Of a DNA stretch of 64,000 bases, positions 26,963 to 35,795 are shown piece by piece. The notes under the pieces were generated by a model. It was not told the DNA's origin, ran no database searches, and was given only the letters and a program-made list of their open reading frames with translations. Made by a program: the position numbers and the translations under genes. This DNA comes from Faucicola osloensis_B (GTDB lineage: Bacteria > Pseudomonadota > Gammaproteobacteria > Pseudomonadales > Moraxellaceae), in contig CAXORL010000004.1 in NCBI GenBank assembly GCA_964211495.1, positions 124,001 through 188,000 on the forward strand, read 5' to 3'. Numbering within the stretch: the first letter of the stretch is position 1; each line of letters starts with the position of its first letter.

Positions 26963-27172
26963 ACATTCCTCGTGATTGTTAATTCATCTTTCGTTGAGTT
27001 ATTGGACGCGGCTAGTTTCAAGTCATAACTAACTTGATAAAAAAATTGTTGCAGCATCCTTGTTTATAAGGATTTTAGACTTATATACGTTGCTAGCAAA
27101 CGTCGTCACAGCATAATTTTCACAGGTTAATCTGCTGTTAAAAGCTTACGCAAAGACTACGTTTTAGCAAGC

Positions 27173-27220
27173 ATTTGTTTTACAAATCATTTGTTTTTAA
27201 AAAGCTGTTGCGAGCTTTTT
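27173..27220. promoter_or_regulatory. Operator-like inverted repeats between nemA and yqhD
   Basis: Three half-sites in alternating orientation, ATTTGT (27173), ACAAAT (27182) and ATTTGT (27189), form two overlapping inverted repeats. Directly after them, arms AAAAAGCT (27199) and AGCTTTTT (27213) flank a six-base centre. This cluster lies roughly in the middle of the divergent promoter region and could bind a dimeric regulator controlling both genes. Confidence 0.55.
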
Positions 27221-27358
27221 AGACAAATTATTGCAATTGCTTTCATTATTTTATTCTATGATAGCGCTGTGTTTGAGCGTAACCTTTAATTAATAAGTGC
27301 CATGGTGCATTTTTACAAGTGGCAATGTATTAACAATAACAAATTCTTAAGGATCGGC

Positions 27359-28537
27359 ATGAATAATTTCCAATATTACAACCCTGTGCGTATCGTATTT
27401 GGCGAAGGTCAAATCAAAGAACTCGCCAATCTTGTCCCTGATAATGCCCGCGTACTTATCACCTATGGCGGCAGCTCTGCCAAAAAAACCGGCACGCTCG
27501 ATGAGGTCAAAACCGCGCTACAAGGTAAACAGCGTGAAATCTTTGAATTTGGCGGCATTGAGCCAAATCCAGAATTTAATACCTTGATGAAAGCCGTCGA
27601 TATGGTACATGCCAATAACATTGACTTTTTGCTGGCTGTCGGTGGTGGCTCAGTACTGGATGGCACCAAATTTGTTGCATTGACTGCCACTTTAGATGAC
27701 GACAAAGACCATGAAAAAGCGTGGGAAGCATTAAAAGGATATACCCGTGATATCCAAAATGCGCTACCGCTTGGTACTGTACTCACTATTCCTGCAACAG
27801 GCTCAGAGATGAATTCAGGCGGCGTTATCAATCATAGCGAGCGGCATGCCAAATTGCCTTTTGGTAACCCGCTAGTATTCCCGCAGTTTTCGATTCTTGA
27901 CCCTGCCAAAACCTTAACGCTACCTGAGCGCCAAGTGATGAATGGCGTGGGCGATGCGTTTGTGCATGTGATGGAGCAGTATCTGACTTACCCAGTCAAT
28001 GCCAAAGTCCAAGATAGTTTCTCTGAAAGTCTGCTCAAAATCTTGATTGAAGAAGGTCGTGCCGTCAAAGCCAACCCTAACGACATGGAAACGCGTAAGA
28101 ATATCATGTGGACAGCGACAATGGCACTCAATGGTCTCATTGGCACTGGCGTGCCACAAGACTGGACCACCCATATGATTGGGCATGAATTAACCTCCCT
28201 ACACGGTATTGACCACGCCCGCACCTTGACCATTGTGTTGCCTGGGGTGATGCGTGAGCTCAAAGATAGCAAAAAAGACAAGCTGCTACAGTACGCCAAA
28301 AACGTTTGGCATATCACTGAAGGTAGCGATGAGGATAAAATCGAACAAGCGATTGTTAACACCGAAAACTTTTTCCGCGAGCTTGGCTTACCGGTGAGAT
28401 TGTCAGATGCCGACCTTGATGCGTCTGCAATTGCGCCAATTTTAAGCCAATTAGAAGAACATAATATGGTCAAACTCGGTGAACATCGTAGCAACGATTT
28501 GGCAGTGTCTGAGCGGATTTTGCGCGCAGCGATTTAA
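27359..28537 (+). CDS. yqhD: NADPH-dependent aldehyde reductase (YqhD-type iron-containing alcohol dehydrogenase)
   Basis: Group III metal-dependent alcohol dehydrogenase that reduces short and lipid-derived aldehydes with NADPH. The 392-residue protein starts MNNFQYYNPVRIVFGEG at the ATG at 27359, with AAGGA just upstream; an in-frame upstream start at 27302 would add a non-family leader. Motifs are VGGGSVLDGTKFVA, PATGSEMNSGGVI, VMEQYLTYP and the metal ligands in HMIGHELTSLHGIDHARTL. It is divergent from the nemA-like gene; both act on reactive electrophiles. A strong terminator follows. Confidence 0.94.
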   Translation: MNNFQYYNPVRIVFGEGQIKELANLVPDNARVLITYGGSSAKKTGTLDEVKTALQGKQREIFEFGGIEPNPEFNTLMKAVDMVHANNIDFLLAVGGGSVLDGTKFVALTATLDDDKDHEKAWEALKGYTRDIQNALPLGTVLTIPATGSEMNSGGVINHSERHAKLPFGNPLVFPQFSILDPAKTLTLPERQVMNGVGDAFVHVMEQYLTYPVNAKVQDSFSESLLKILIEEGRAVKANPNDMETRKNIMWTATMALNGLIGTGVPQDWTTHMIGHELTSLHGIDHARTLTIVLPGVMRELKDSKKDKLLQYAKNVWHITEGSDEDKIEQAIVNTENFFRELGLPVRLSDADLDASAIAPILSQLEEHNMVKLGEHRSNDLAVSERILRAAI

Positions 28538-28551
28538 TCATCTAATGCTAT

Positions 28552-28585
28552 AAAAAAGACCTAGCGATTGGCTAGGTCTTTTTTT
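28552..28585. terminator. Bidirectional terminator yqhD/antiporter
   Basis: Arms AAAAAAGACCTAGC and GCTAGGTCTTTTTT with a five-base loop, between convergent genes. Confidence 0.92.
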
Positions 28586-28599
28586 TGTGGTAGCAACAG

Positions 28600-30108
28600 T
28601 TAAAAACCATTGGGATGGGCCAATTCATCATGCCCATCTTTATCAATCACTTTTGGCAGTGGCAACGCCATACCGACACTACTAGGCGTCTCTTGAATCA
28701 CCACAGGCGGCGGCTGGTAACGGGTAATGACTTCATTACCCTGCTCATCCTCGCTGAGCACATACTGGTAGCCTTTGCGATTAAAGCGTTTAACTAGCCT
28801 TTGATACCACCCTGCAAAACCTGTCGTGGGTTCGTTGGGGTTATGATAAAACGCATTCATCACCGCAGGTAGCCCAAGACCACATACCACGCCGGACATC
28901 AATACCACGATAAAGGTGTAACCCACCAAAAAGCTGCTATAAGGCTGCAACTCAGGCACGTTAGAAACTGATAAAATCAACGCCAAAGAAATCGCCCCGC
29001 GTACCCCGCCCCACGATAAAATCGTCAAACTACCGTTATAACTGGTTTTTCGGACATCAGATAGCAGGCTAAATGACGCAAAATTTGCTAAAAAACGGGA
29101 TAAATGCAGACAAATAAATGCCACCACACCGCCCAAAATCAACGAGGTATTCAGCTCTAAAATAAATAGTTCAAGACCAATAAGGGTGAATAAAAATGAA
29201 TTGATAATCCCCTCAATGGCGTGCCAAAAGTGATTCACATAGGTGATTTCACCTTCGTCTAAAATCTGATGCCAACGGTTACCGACAATCAAACCACCGA
29301 CCACACAAGCAATCGGCGCGGAAGCATGCGCATACAATGCCACCAAATACGACCCACACGCCAAAAATGCTGTGGTCAAAATCAGTGACTCCATCTCGTG
29401 TTTACCGCTTAAAACACGCAGCGTCATCTGCCCAAAAAACCAACCAATAATCCCTGCGACCACGATTTCATACAACAACACTTCTACTGTGGTCACGATG
29501 CTAAAGCCATTGCCTTGCAGACCATGCAAAATAGTCATAAACAGCGCAATACACACCGCATCATTGAACAGCGACTCACCTTCTAGCTTAATCATCAAAT
29601 GGCGCGGCGCTTTGATAGAGCTAAGCACGCCTTTAATGCCAATCGGGTCAGTTGCGCCCAGTGCCGCGCCCAATAACAACAATACCGCGAACGGGATATT
29701 TGCCCCTGTGAGCCACTGAAAGCCAAACATAAGGCTTGCAAAAAACAGCGCACACAGTGCCAATGCGATACTTGCCAAAATCCCAATCGGTTTCCAATAA
29801 TTTTTGAGATCGGACACCTTAAACGTCAGCGCCGATGACGTCAAAATAAAACAAATCACCCCATTGATTAAAAAATCGTAAAAATCGATATCACGCACCG
29901 CATTTTGGATACTGGTGATATTGATGGTAATAAACTCGTTGCCATTGAGCAGGCTTGCGCTCCACTGCAAAATAAAAACCAGTACCGCGGACACAATTGG
30001 CACCCCAATGGCTTGTGGGAAGTCCAAAATCCGCTTGTTAAATAGCGTGGTAATGATGGACAAGGCACAGACGGCTGCCAAAATTTGTAAAAAAATAAAA
30101 TTTCCCAT
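28600..30108 (-). CDS. CPA1-family Na+/H+ (cation:proton) antiporter
   Basis: Inner-membrane antiporter of 502 residues with about 12 helices and a hydrophilic C-terminal tail of about 80 residues. Typical CPA1 motifs are GAALGATDPIGIKGVLSS, KLEGESLFNDAVCIALFM with the essential Asn-Asp pair of the ion site, and LSWGGVRGAISLALILS with the conserved Arg. It exchanges protons for sodium, potassium or lithium; the ion cannot be told from sequence. The tail ends with a Pro-rich polar stretch. It is a single leftward gene between two hairpins. Confidence 0.9.
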   Translation of the reverse strand: MGNFIFLQILAAVCALSIITTLFNKRILDFPQAIGVPIVSAVLVFILQWSASLLNGNEFITINITSIQNAVRDIDFYDFLINGVICFILTSSALTFKVSDLKNYWKPIGILASIALALCALFFASLMFGFQWLTGANIPFAVLLLLGAALGATDPIGIKGVLSSIKAPRHLMIKLEGESLFNDAVCIALFMTILHGLQGNGFSIVTTVEVLLYEIVVAGIIGWFFGQMTLRVLSGKHEMESLILTTAFLACGSYLVALYAHASAPIACVVGGLIVGNRWHQILDEGEITYVNHFWHAIEGIINSFLFTLIGLELFILELNTSLILGGVVAFICLHLSRFLANFASFSLLSDVRKTSYNGSLTILSWGGVRGAISLALILSVSNVPELQPYSSFLVGYTFIVVLMSGVVCGLGLPAVMNAFYHNPNEPTTGFAGWYQRLVKRFNRKGYQYVLSEDEQGNEVITRYQPPPVVIQETPSSVGMALPLPKVIDKDGHDELAHPNGF

Positions 30109-30196
30109 AGGCGTTTTTTAGCTCTTAATTCTATAAAACACTGTCACCAAAGCCATTTTTAGCCGTGACAAAGCAAAAATACTTCAACAAAAATAA

Positions 30197-30225
30197 AACC
30201 CTACCACAAACTGTGGTAGGGTTTT
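30197..30225 (-). terminator. Terminator after the hybrid histidine kinase
   Basis: Arms AAAACCCTACCACA and TGTGGTAGGGTTTT around a very short loop, 53 bases past the stop of the leftward kinase gene at 30278. Confidence 0.9.
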
Positions 30226-30277
30226 ACCCTAAGCAATTGTTTGCGCAAATGCAAGCAATTTTTGTGATTAATATCTC

Positions 30278-31945
30278 TTAAACCGTGTTGGCGACATGAT
30301 GCAGCCAGCGCTGAATCATCACATCAAGCGCTTCAGGCTTATAGGGCTTGGTACAGTAATCTTGCATACCCGTATTGAGATATACTTCTTTGTCCCCATG
30401 CATGGCGTGTGCCGTCACAGCAATGATAGGCGGCAACTGACTGAACGACTGTTTGAGTATTTTGGTGGCTTCCACCCCATCCATGATGGGCATTTGATGA
30501 TCCATCAAGATAATCTGATATTTGCTAGGGTCAGCTTTATAAAAATTGACGGCCTCTAACCCATCTTTGGCTCGGGTGACTTCATAGCCATATTTTTTTA
30601 GGCTTTTGACCGCGACCATGGCATTTAGCTCATTGTCTTCTGCTAGCAGAACATGGGCAGGCAGACGTTCTAGCGGTTGTATTTTGGTTTCATCATGACT
30701 TTGGTGCCACTGCTGATAGCTGATTTCATCAGTTGCTATCATTGGTAGAGATAGGGTAAAGGTTGAGCCTTTATTTTTTTCACTGGTTACCTTAATTGTG
30801 CCGCCCATCCCTTCTGCCAACGCTTTGCACACAGATAGCCCTAGCCCTGTACCGCCATATAAACGATGAGTAAACTTATCAGCTTGATTATAGGCATCAA
30901 AAATCACCGCCAATGATTCAGGCTTGATGCCAACGCCCGTATCAATCACATTGAATTTGATTTGGTGCTTATCACCGCCATTCACGGCTTGAATGGTCAC
31001 TTTACCCTGTTTTGGAGTAAATTTGATGGCGTTATTGACTAGATTCATTAAAATCTGTCGCACCCGCACCGGATCGGTGTTGACATATTTGGGCAAGTTA
31101 CCAGGGTAATCGAAAGCTAGTTCCACGCTGTTGTCTTTCGCAGGGGCTAAAAAGCATTGATACACGTCTTGGCATAGCTGTGCTAAATCAACCGGGATAC
31201 TCTCAAAACGTATCTTACCTGATTCTACTTTGGATAAATCCAAAATATCGTTGACGATGGTCAGCAGATGCTCATTGGACGATTTAATCGATTTGATATA
31301 GTATTGCTGCTGCGTATCGAGCGGTGTCTGCTCAAGCAATTCAAGCATGCCCATGATACCATTCATCGGTGTGCGAATTTCATGGCTCATATTGGCCAAA
31401 AATTCGGTCTTTACCTCATCGGCGCGCTCAGCTTGGTAACGCTGCTGACGTAGTTTTAAGGTATCACTGACCATCGCCGCCAAATCTGCTAGCACGTGTT
31501 GTTGATTGGCATCAAACTCTTGATGCGGCTGGTCGTCAATCACACATAGCGCACCCAAAGCAAATTCCCTACCTTGACTGTCGTGCACTACGATGGGTGC
31601 GCCAGCATAAAACCGAATATAAGGGTAACCTGTGACCAAAGGATTGTTTTTAAATCGCGTATCTTGGTGAGTATCGAGCGTGACAAAGGTGTCGTTTTGT
31701 GTAATGGTGTAATTGCAAAAAGCAACATCACGGCTGGTTGAAGGTTCTTTTAGACCAATTCTTGATTTAAAAAACTGGATATCAGCATCCAAAAAAGTAA
31801 TAGCAACAATCTTAGTACCAAAAAATGCCTTAGCTAAAGCGCTAATACGCTCAAATTCGGCTTCTTTGTTCGTCTTGATGATATGGTACTCATCCAATAC
31901 CGCTAGACGCTGTTTTTCATTGCTTGCTATGGGATATGATATCAT
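30278..31945 (-). CDS. Soluble GAF-domain hybrid histidine kinase with receiver
   Basis: 555-residue cytoplasmic sensor kinase without transmembrane segments. The order is: GAF domain (about 20-165, with VAFCNYTITQND and YIRFYAGAPIVV typical of kinase-linked GAFs); HisKA with phospho-His in NMSHEIRTPMNGIMGMLE (near residue 190); HATPase with the N box LMNLVNNAIKFTP, VIDTGVGI and GGTGLGLSVCKAL; and a C-terminal receiver with LLAEDNELNAMVA, phospho-Asp in IILMDHQMPIMDGVEA, and the Lys in DYCTKPYKPE. Hybrid kinases of this type pass phosphate to a separate HPt protein, which is not encoded nearby. The ligand is unknown. It is probably monocistronic. Confidence 0.9.
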   Translation of the reverse strand: MISYPIASNEKQRLAVLDEYHIIKTNKEAEFERISALAKAFFGTKIVAITFLDADIQFFKSRIGLKEPSTSRDVAFCNYTITQNDTFVTLDTHQDTRFKNNPLVTGYPYIRFYAGAPIVVHDSQGREFALGALCVIDDQPHQEFDANQQHVLADLAAMVSDTLKLRQQRYQAERADEVKTEFLANMSHEIRTPMNGIMGMLELLEQTPLDTQQQYYIKSIKSSNEHLLTIVNDILDLSKVESGKIRFESIPVDLAQLCQDVYQCFLAPAKDNSVELAFDYPGNLPKYVNTDPVRVRQILMNLVNNAIKFTPKQGKVTIQAVNGGDKHQIKFNVIDTGVGIKPESLAVIFDAYNQADKFTHRLYGGTGLGLSVCKALAEGMGGTIKVTSEKNKGSTFTLSLPMIATDEISYQQWHQSHDETKIQPLERLPAHVLLAEDNELNAMVAVKSLKKYGYEVTRAKDGLEAVNFYKADPSKYQIILMDHQMPIMDGVEATKILKQSFSQLPPIIAVTAHAMHGDKEVYLNTGMQDYCTKPYKPEALDVMIQRWLHHVANTV

Positions 31946-31990
31946 CTCGTTAACACCGTCCTACTACGTGATAAAATTTAAACGCTGAGG

Positions 31991-32791
31991 TTATTTTAAC
32001 GCTTCAGCAACCAACATCATGCCCACCACTGAGGTCACGGCAACGGCCGATCCATAACCACCACAATGCAAACCACCTGCTTGACAAGACTTATCAACAA
32101 TCGGCGGCTGTGATGAAAAAACACAGCGAATACCGAATTTCTCTTTCATCGCACGATTGATGCCATAATCTTGACGAAGTCGCTGTCTGACTTTAGCCAG
32201 TAGCGGATCTTGGTAAGTATCCTTAAGATCTGCCACCTGAATTTGGGTCGGGTCCGTCTTGCCACCTGCCCCGCCCGCCATAATTAACTTTAATTTATTA
32301 AATCGGCAATGCAGTGCAAGCGCAAGCTTGGCATTCATATCATCAACACAGTCTAACACCACAAGCTGTTTACCTGACTGTTTAAGCTGTGATTGTAAAA
32401 CACGATTAGGAATTAACAATTGTACGTTATCTTGGCCCAAAAAATCGTCAATCAAATGTAATTTGATATGCGGATTGATTTCTTTGATACGCGCCGCCAT
32501 GGCTTCAATTTTGCTTTTACCAAAATTGCTATCGGTAGCGGGTAATTGTCGATTGACATTGGAGGCTACTAGCACATCCATGTCAATTAATGTCATCTCG
32601 CCCACACCTGTACGAGCCAGTCCCTCAGCTGCCCACGAGCCCACCCCGCCCACACCCACCACATACGCATGCAGATTCTCAAACTTACTAAATTGCGCGG
32701 CGCCATACAGTCTTTGGGTACCCGCAAAACGGCGTTCGTATTGGGCATCATTTAATGTCATATCAGGCGTCATTTCGGCTGTCATTGTCAT
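31991..32791 (-). CDS. tcdA: tRNA threonylcarbamoyladenosine dehydratase
   Basis: E1-like enzyme that uses ATP to cyclise t6A37 to ct6A37 in tRNAs reading ANN codons. The 266 residues begin with RRFAGTQRLYG and the nucleotide-binding VVGVGGVGSWAAEGLARTGVGEMTLIDMDVL, then NVNRQLPA and VLDCVDDMNAKLALALHC. The C-terminal segment SCQAGGLHCGGYGSAVAVTSVVGMMLVAEAL is typical of TcdA/CsdL. Several Met codons lie near the start (MTMTAEMTPDM), so the exact N-terminus is uncertain. It lies 8 bases after tatD in a three-gene unit. Confidence 0.93.
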   Translation of the reverse strand: MTMTAEMTPDMTLNDAQYERRFAGTQRLYGAAQFSKFENLHAYVVGVGGVGSWAAEGLARTGVGEMTLIDMDVLVASNVNRQLPATDSNFGKSKIEAMAARIKEINPHIKLHLIDDFLGQDNVQLLIPNRVLQSQLKQSGKQLVVLDCVDDMNAKLALALHCRFNKLKLIMAGGAGGKTDPTQIQVADLKDTYQDPLLAKVRQRLRQDYGINRAMKEKFGIRCVFSSQPPIVDKSCQAGGLHCGGYGSAVAVTSVVGMMLVAEALK

Positions 32792-32799
32792 GGTTTATC

Positions 32800-33714
32800 T
32801 TAATCTTGATCAAGGTTTATATTCAATTTGTTTGGGATAGGATACTCCCAGCTGACTTGTAGTGCAGCGCAGCTATTTTGCCACAATTGTTGGGCGAGCC
32901 GGAATTGATCTTTTTTTAATAAGTCTGATAACGCTGTCAACACATATGGCAGATTGGCAGGTACATTGCGCCTACCGTGCGTCTCATGACAGGGCAGCGG
33001 CGTAAAGTCTGGACAGTCCGTCTCAATCACAATAGCATCGAGCCCGACAGTTTTGACAAGCTCTGTAAGGGTGTGGCGCAGTTTTTTGGCATTCGGATTG
33101 GTCACTTGCCCGGTGACGCCGATTTTAAAGCCCAAATTGACCAATGCTTTGGCTTCTTGGATGCCACCACTAAAACTATGGGCAATCCCGCCCTGGGTGA
33201 ATTTTTGTGCTTTTAACATCTTTATCACATCGCCATGCGCACGGCGAATATGTAGCAGCGCCGGCAGTTGGTATTGTTTTGCCAATTCAAGTTGCTGACC
33301 AAAAAAATCTTGCTGCCTAGCGTAATTTTCCGCAGTTTTCATCGGCGCAGTGAAAGTATCAAGCCCGATTTCCCCAATCGCAATGGGAGAATATTGCTGA
33401 ATAAACTGCTCTAGCCACTGCAAATCGCTGTCTTTATGCTCCGTGATATAAAAAGGATGCAATCCAAAGGCTAAATGTGCCAAAGGTGTGGCTTTGCCTT
33501 GCTGCCCATAACCTTGCATTTGCTGTTGGCACGCCACCATTTGTGCAAAATACTTTGCTAAAAAACCGATTAAAACCAAATGACGAACGCCGTTAACCCA
33601 TGCCAACTGGGATTGGGTTTCGCGGTCATGATCGAAGCTATCCACATCAAAATGGGTATGCGTATCAATTAATGGCAAATCAAACGAGCAAGTCGGATCA
33701 TTTATCATAGTCAT
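32800..33714 (-). CDS. TatD-family metal-dependent hydrolase
   Basis: TIM-barrel metallohydrolase of 304 residues. Metal ligands are visible in LIDTHTHFDVDSF, GEIGLDTF, LLHIRRAHGDVI, GGIAHSFSGGIQEA and IVIETDCPDFTPLP. Members act as 3'-5' exonucleases or D-aminoacyl-tRNA deacylase-like enzymes; the substrate here is not certain. It follows the DUF3298 gene with a one-base gap and precedes tcdA by 8 bases, so the three are almost certainly cotranscribed. Confidence 0.9.
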   Translation of the reverse strand: MTMINDPTCSFDLPLIDTHTHFDVDSFDHDRETQSQLAWVNGVRHLVLIGFLAKYFAQMVACQQQMQGYGQQGKATPLAHLAFGLHPFYITEHKDSDLQWLEQFIQQYSPIAIGEIGLDTFTAPMKTAENYARQQDFFGQQLELAKQYQLPALLHIRRAHGDVIKMLKAQKFTQGGIAHSFSGGIQEAKALVNLGFKIGVTGQVTNPNAKKLRHTLTELVKTVGLDAIVIETDCPDFTPLPCHETHGRRNVPANLPYVLTALSDLLKKDQFRLAQQLWQNSCAALQVSWEYPIPNKLNINLDQD

Positions 33715-33715
33715 A

Positions 33716-34555
33716 TCATTTCAAATACTGTGGTTTGACAATGCCGTTTAGCTCACTGTATGGCACGGTCAATTGCGGTGCACCCAGCGCATAAAAACCA
33801 ATCTCATACGGTTGGTACAAAAACGTCATGCCTTGATCATTAAAACTATAATTGTCGGTCAAACTAAACGGCCAAGTGCTAAAATGCGCGTTAGGATTAA
33901 TATCATGGGTTTTGAGAAATTGGATAAATTGGGCTTTGACCAAGGCTTCAAGTTTTGTTTTTTGCTGTGGTAAAAGCACATCGACAAGCGACAATTGTTT
34001 TTTTTGGCGCATATCAAAGACATAATAGTTGGTCGTACTGATACCATGGGCGCCGCCCGTGAATTGATAAAACTCTGTCGCAAATAACTCTAAATCATTT
34101 TTATGACCCAAATAAATCGGCTTTGCCATTATCTGCACAGGCGCTATACCATTATCAAAATCCTTACCACGTGCTGCCACCATGGTTTTATTTTCTGCAA
34201 TTAATCGGCTAATCCCCGTATTAAGAAGCTGCGTGTATTGGCTATCACTGGGCGTCGCATTATGGCTAAAATCTTGCCATTTTTTCGCTTGTGTTTTATC
34301 TTGGTTATCATCAACCATTGCGATGGCTGCGGTGACATCTTTATTGATAATCGCATCGAGCCAAGCCTGTCCTGTCTGTACAAAATAATAGTCAATCTCT
34401 GGGCAAATTTGCCCACAGCTATCAAAGAGTTTTTCATTGACTTTAGGATAATGCTTTGCCATATACAAATCTTGGGCATGAGCTTGTGTAGCCATGAGCG
34501 TCATCAGGGCTGTCAGGCAAATGCCACTGAGACTTTTATGTTTCATGAACGTCAT
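33716..34555 (-). CDS. Secreted DUF4163/DUF3298 (RsiV-like) protein
   Basis: 279 residues with a signal peptide (SGICLTALMTLMATQAHA, cleaved near residue 27) and a periplasmic domain. The central part has YQFTGGAHGISTTNYYVFDMRQKKQLSLVDVLL, the hallmark of the DUF3298/DUF4163 fold found in lysozyme-binding anti-sigma factor RsiV and in several envelope proteins. The C-terminal stretch FLYQPYEIGFYALGAPQLTVPYSEL is also typical. No transmembrane anchor follows, so it is probably free in the periplasm. First gene of the unit with tatD and tcdA; ligand unknown. Confidence 0.82.
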   Translation of the reverse strand: MTFMKHKSLSGICLTALMTLMATQAHAQDLYMAKHYPKVNEKLFDSCGQICPEIDYYFVQTGQAWLDAIINKDVTAAIAMVDDNQDKTQAKKWQDFSHNATPSDSQYTQLLNTGISRLIAENKTMVAARGKDFDNGIAPVQIMAKPIYLGHKNDLELFATEFYQFTGGAHGISTTNYYVFDMRQKKQLSLVDVLLPQQKTKLEALVKAQFIQFLKTHDINPNAHFSTWPFSLTDNYSFNDQGMTFLYQPYEIGFYALGAPQLTVPYSELNGIVKPQYLK

Positions 34556-34614
34556 GTATTTATCCTTTATTTGTTATCTGCATATAGGTTTACATAAAAA
34601 TTTTAGCAATTGTT

Positions 34615-34788
34615 TTAGTTATGGTTATCTTGCTGAGTATTTTTATTGATAGGCGTCTCAACTGCATTTTTAGCGGATAGACTTTTAGGCGATTTGGTAA
34701 CTTTATCAGCCCGTGGACTACTACGTTTAGGTATCAACAATAAAGCTGTCGCAGCAACCCCTAGTTTAAGCACCCTCGATATGCTCAT
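34615..34788 (-). CDS. Small single-span membrane protein (57 aa)
   Basis: A short frame of 57 codons with AAGG about 9 bases upstream of its ATG. It encodes MSISRVLKLGVAATALLLIPK, one short transmembrane helix, then a basic, polar tail rich in Lys, Ser and Asn ending NTQQDNHN. The layout (LKLG, short helix, PKR, polar tail) matches the next gene at 34969 (LIKLGVLGAAYYMLKGRNK), suggesting paralogues. The function is unknown. Support is the RBS, the residue pattern and the resemblance to its neighbour; expression is unproven. Confidence 0.5.
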   Translation of the reverse strand: MSISRVLKLGVAATALLLIPKRSSPRADKVTKSPKSLSAKNAVETPINKNTQQDNHN

Positions 34789-34846
34789 ATCTTGCCTTAG
34801 TTTCTAAACCTCAGTTTTTAAACTTTAGTTTTTAACAGCATTGCCA

Positions 34847-34900
34847 TAAAAAAACCCATCAGTCGATACCGGTTTAATGGTGGACTAATGGGCTGTTTTC
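34847..34900 (-). terminator. Terminator after the 83-aa gene
   Basis: On the minus strand, arms CCCATTAGTC and GACTGATGGG around a loop of about 18 bases are followed by a run of seven T. It is 69 bases beyond the stop at 34969. Confidence 0.75.
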
Positions 34901-34968
34901 AAATGCCGTTATGGTAAATAGCTGTTATATAATAACGTAATTTGATAAGTATTCGATAACTATTAGAA

Positions 34969-35220
34969 TTAGAATTTTTTACCCAATACTTTAGCAGCTA
35001 GTTCTTTACCCATGGTAAATGCGGTAGTCTTGGCAGGTTTTGTGCCATTTGAATTTGCCGCAGCATTGTCAGCAGGCTCATTGTCGACCGGTGCTGGATT
35101 ATTTGCTTTGTTTTCAATGGTTGGCTGGGTTTTGTTACGACCTTTTAACATATAGTAAGCGGCACCAAGTACGCCAAGTTTAATAAGGTTTGATTTGTTT
35201 ACACCATTGGGAAATTGCAT
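34969..35220 (-). CDS. Small single-span membrane protein (83 aa)
   Basis: 83 residues: a short N-terminus (MQFPNGVNKSNL), one hydrophobic helix (IKLGVLGAAYYMLKG), then a long Asn/Ala/Pro-rich linker (PAPVDNEPADNAAANSNG) and a C-terminal amphipathic helix with Lys (MGKELAAKVLGKKF). AGGATAC precedes the ATG. It probably sits in the inner membrane with the linker on one side. No family is recognised. The helix region resembles that of the 57-residue gene next to it. Upstream lies a frameshifted DUF596 gene on the same strand. Confidence 0.7.
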   Translation of the reverse strand: MQFPNGVNKSNLIKLGVLGAAYYMLKGRNKTQPTIENKANNPAPVDNEPADNAAANSNGTKPAKTTAFTMGKELAAKVLGKKF

Positions 35221-35386
35221 AGTATCCTCACTATTGTTGTAGTTGTTAAAATTTTAAATTATTTAAATTAGTAGTTATCGCTAATGGATTTATTGTAGCC
35301 AAAATTTAAACGTTTTACTAAAGTAATTAGGTTACCAATATTTATTGTTTGCCATAGTTTAGTTACGGTTTGGTAAATAGATAAAT

Positions 35387-35790
35387 TCATGTCCAATGCT
35401 CATATATTGACCCATCATCTTGCGGAAATAGCCAAACAAATCCCGCAGGACATTCTTCAAGAAAAAACCAAATATAAAACAAGCCATCGTCTGTTAATAA
35501 AGCTTTTTCATGACTGGGAAAAGCGGTTTCCCATAACTTAAGTTGCTCATCAATCGAACCCGTTAAGAAACAGTCATTTGTGCCAAGTTTAAAATAACCA
35601 TTTTCAAGAGCATAGCGTATAAAGTCAAAAAAAAAATTTTCTTAAAGTCGAAATCGTGCGTATCCCCAAACTCAGATAAATATTCATTATCCATAATACT
35701 TTGCCAAACATTATGGGATGTTAATCCCTTAACGTCATTTGCAAAAAAATTCAGAGCTTGTTTATACTTAGCTGAATTCAACTCGCACAT
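35387..35790 (-). pseudogene. Frameshifted DUF596-like gene (possible phase-variable or broken immunity-type protein)
   Basis: The first frame gives MCELNSAKYKQALNFFANDV to HDFDFKKIFF and then goes out of frame at a run of ten A (plus strand 35627-35636, T10 on the coding strand). Adding one base restores a coherent protein: FDFIRYALENGYFKLGTNDC, then FLTGSIDEQLKLWETAFPSH and LFYIWFFLEECPAGFVWLFP, ending EHWT with a stop at 35387-35389. The ECPAGxVW segment and the overall pattern match the DUF596 family as I remember it, some of whose members sit in contact-dependent toxin/immunity loci. The intact product would have about 135 residues. The start is 5 bases after the prfC stop. It could be a true mutation, slippage control or a sequencing error. 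Confidence 0.75.
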
Positions 35791-35795
35791 AAAAA

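Noticed and set aside
30278..31945. Hybrid kinase as part of the GTPase/Roadblock cluster
   Set aside because: It is 14 kb away, on the other strand, and has its own terminator; no link is visible.
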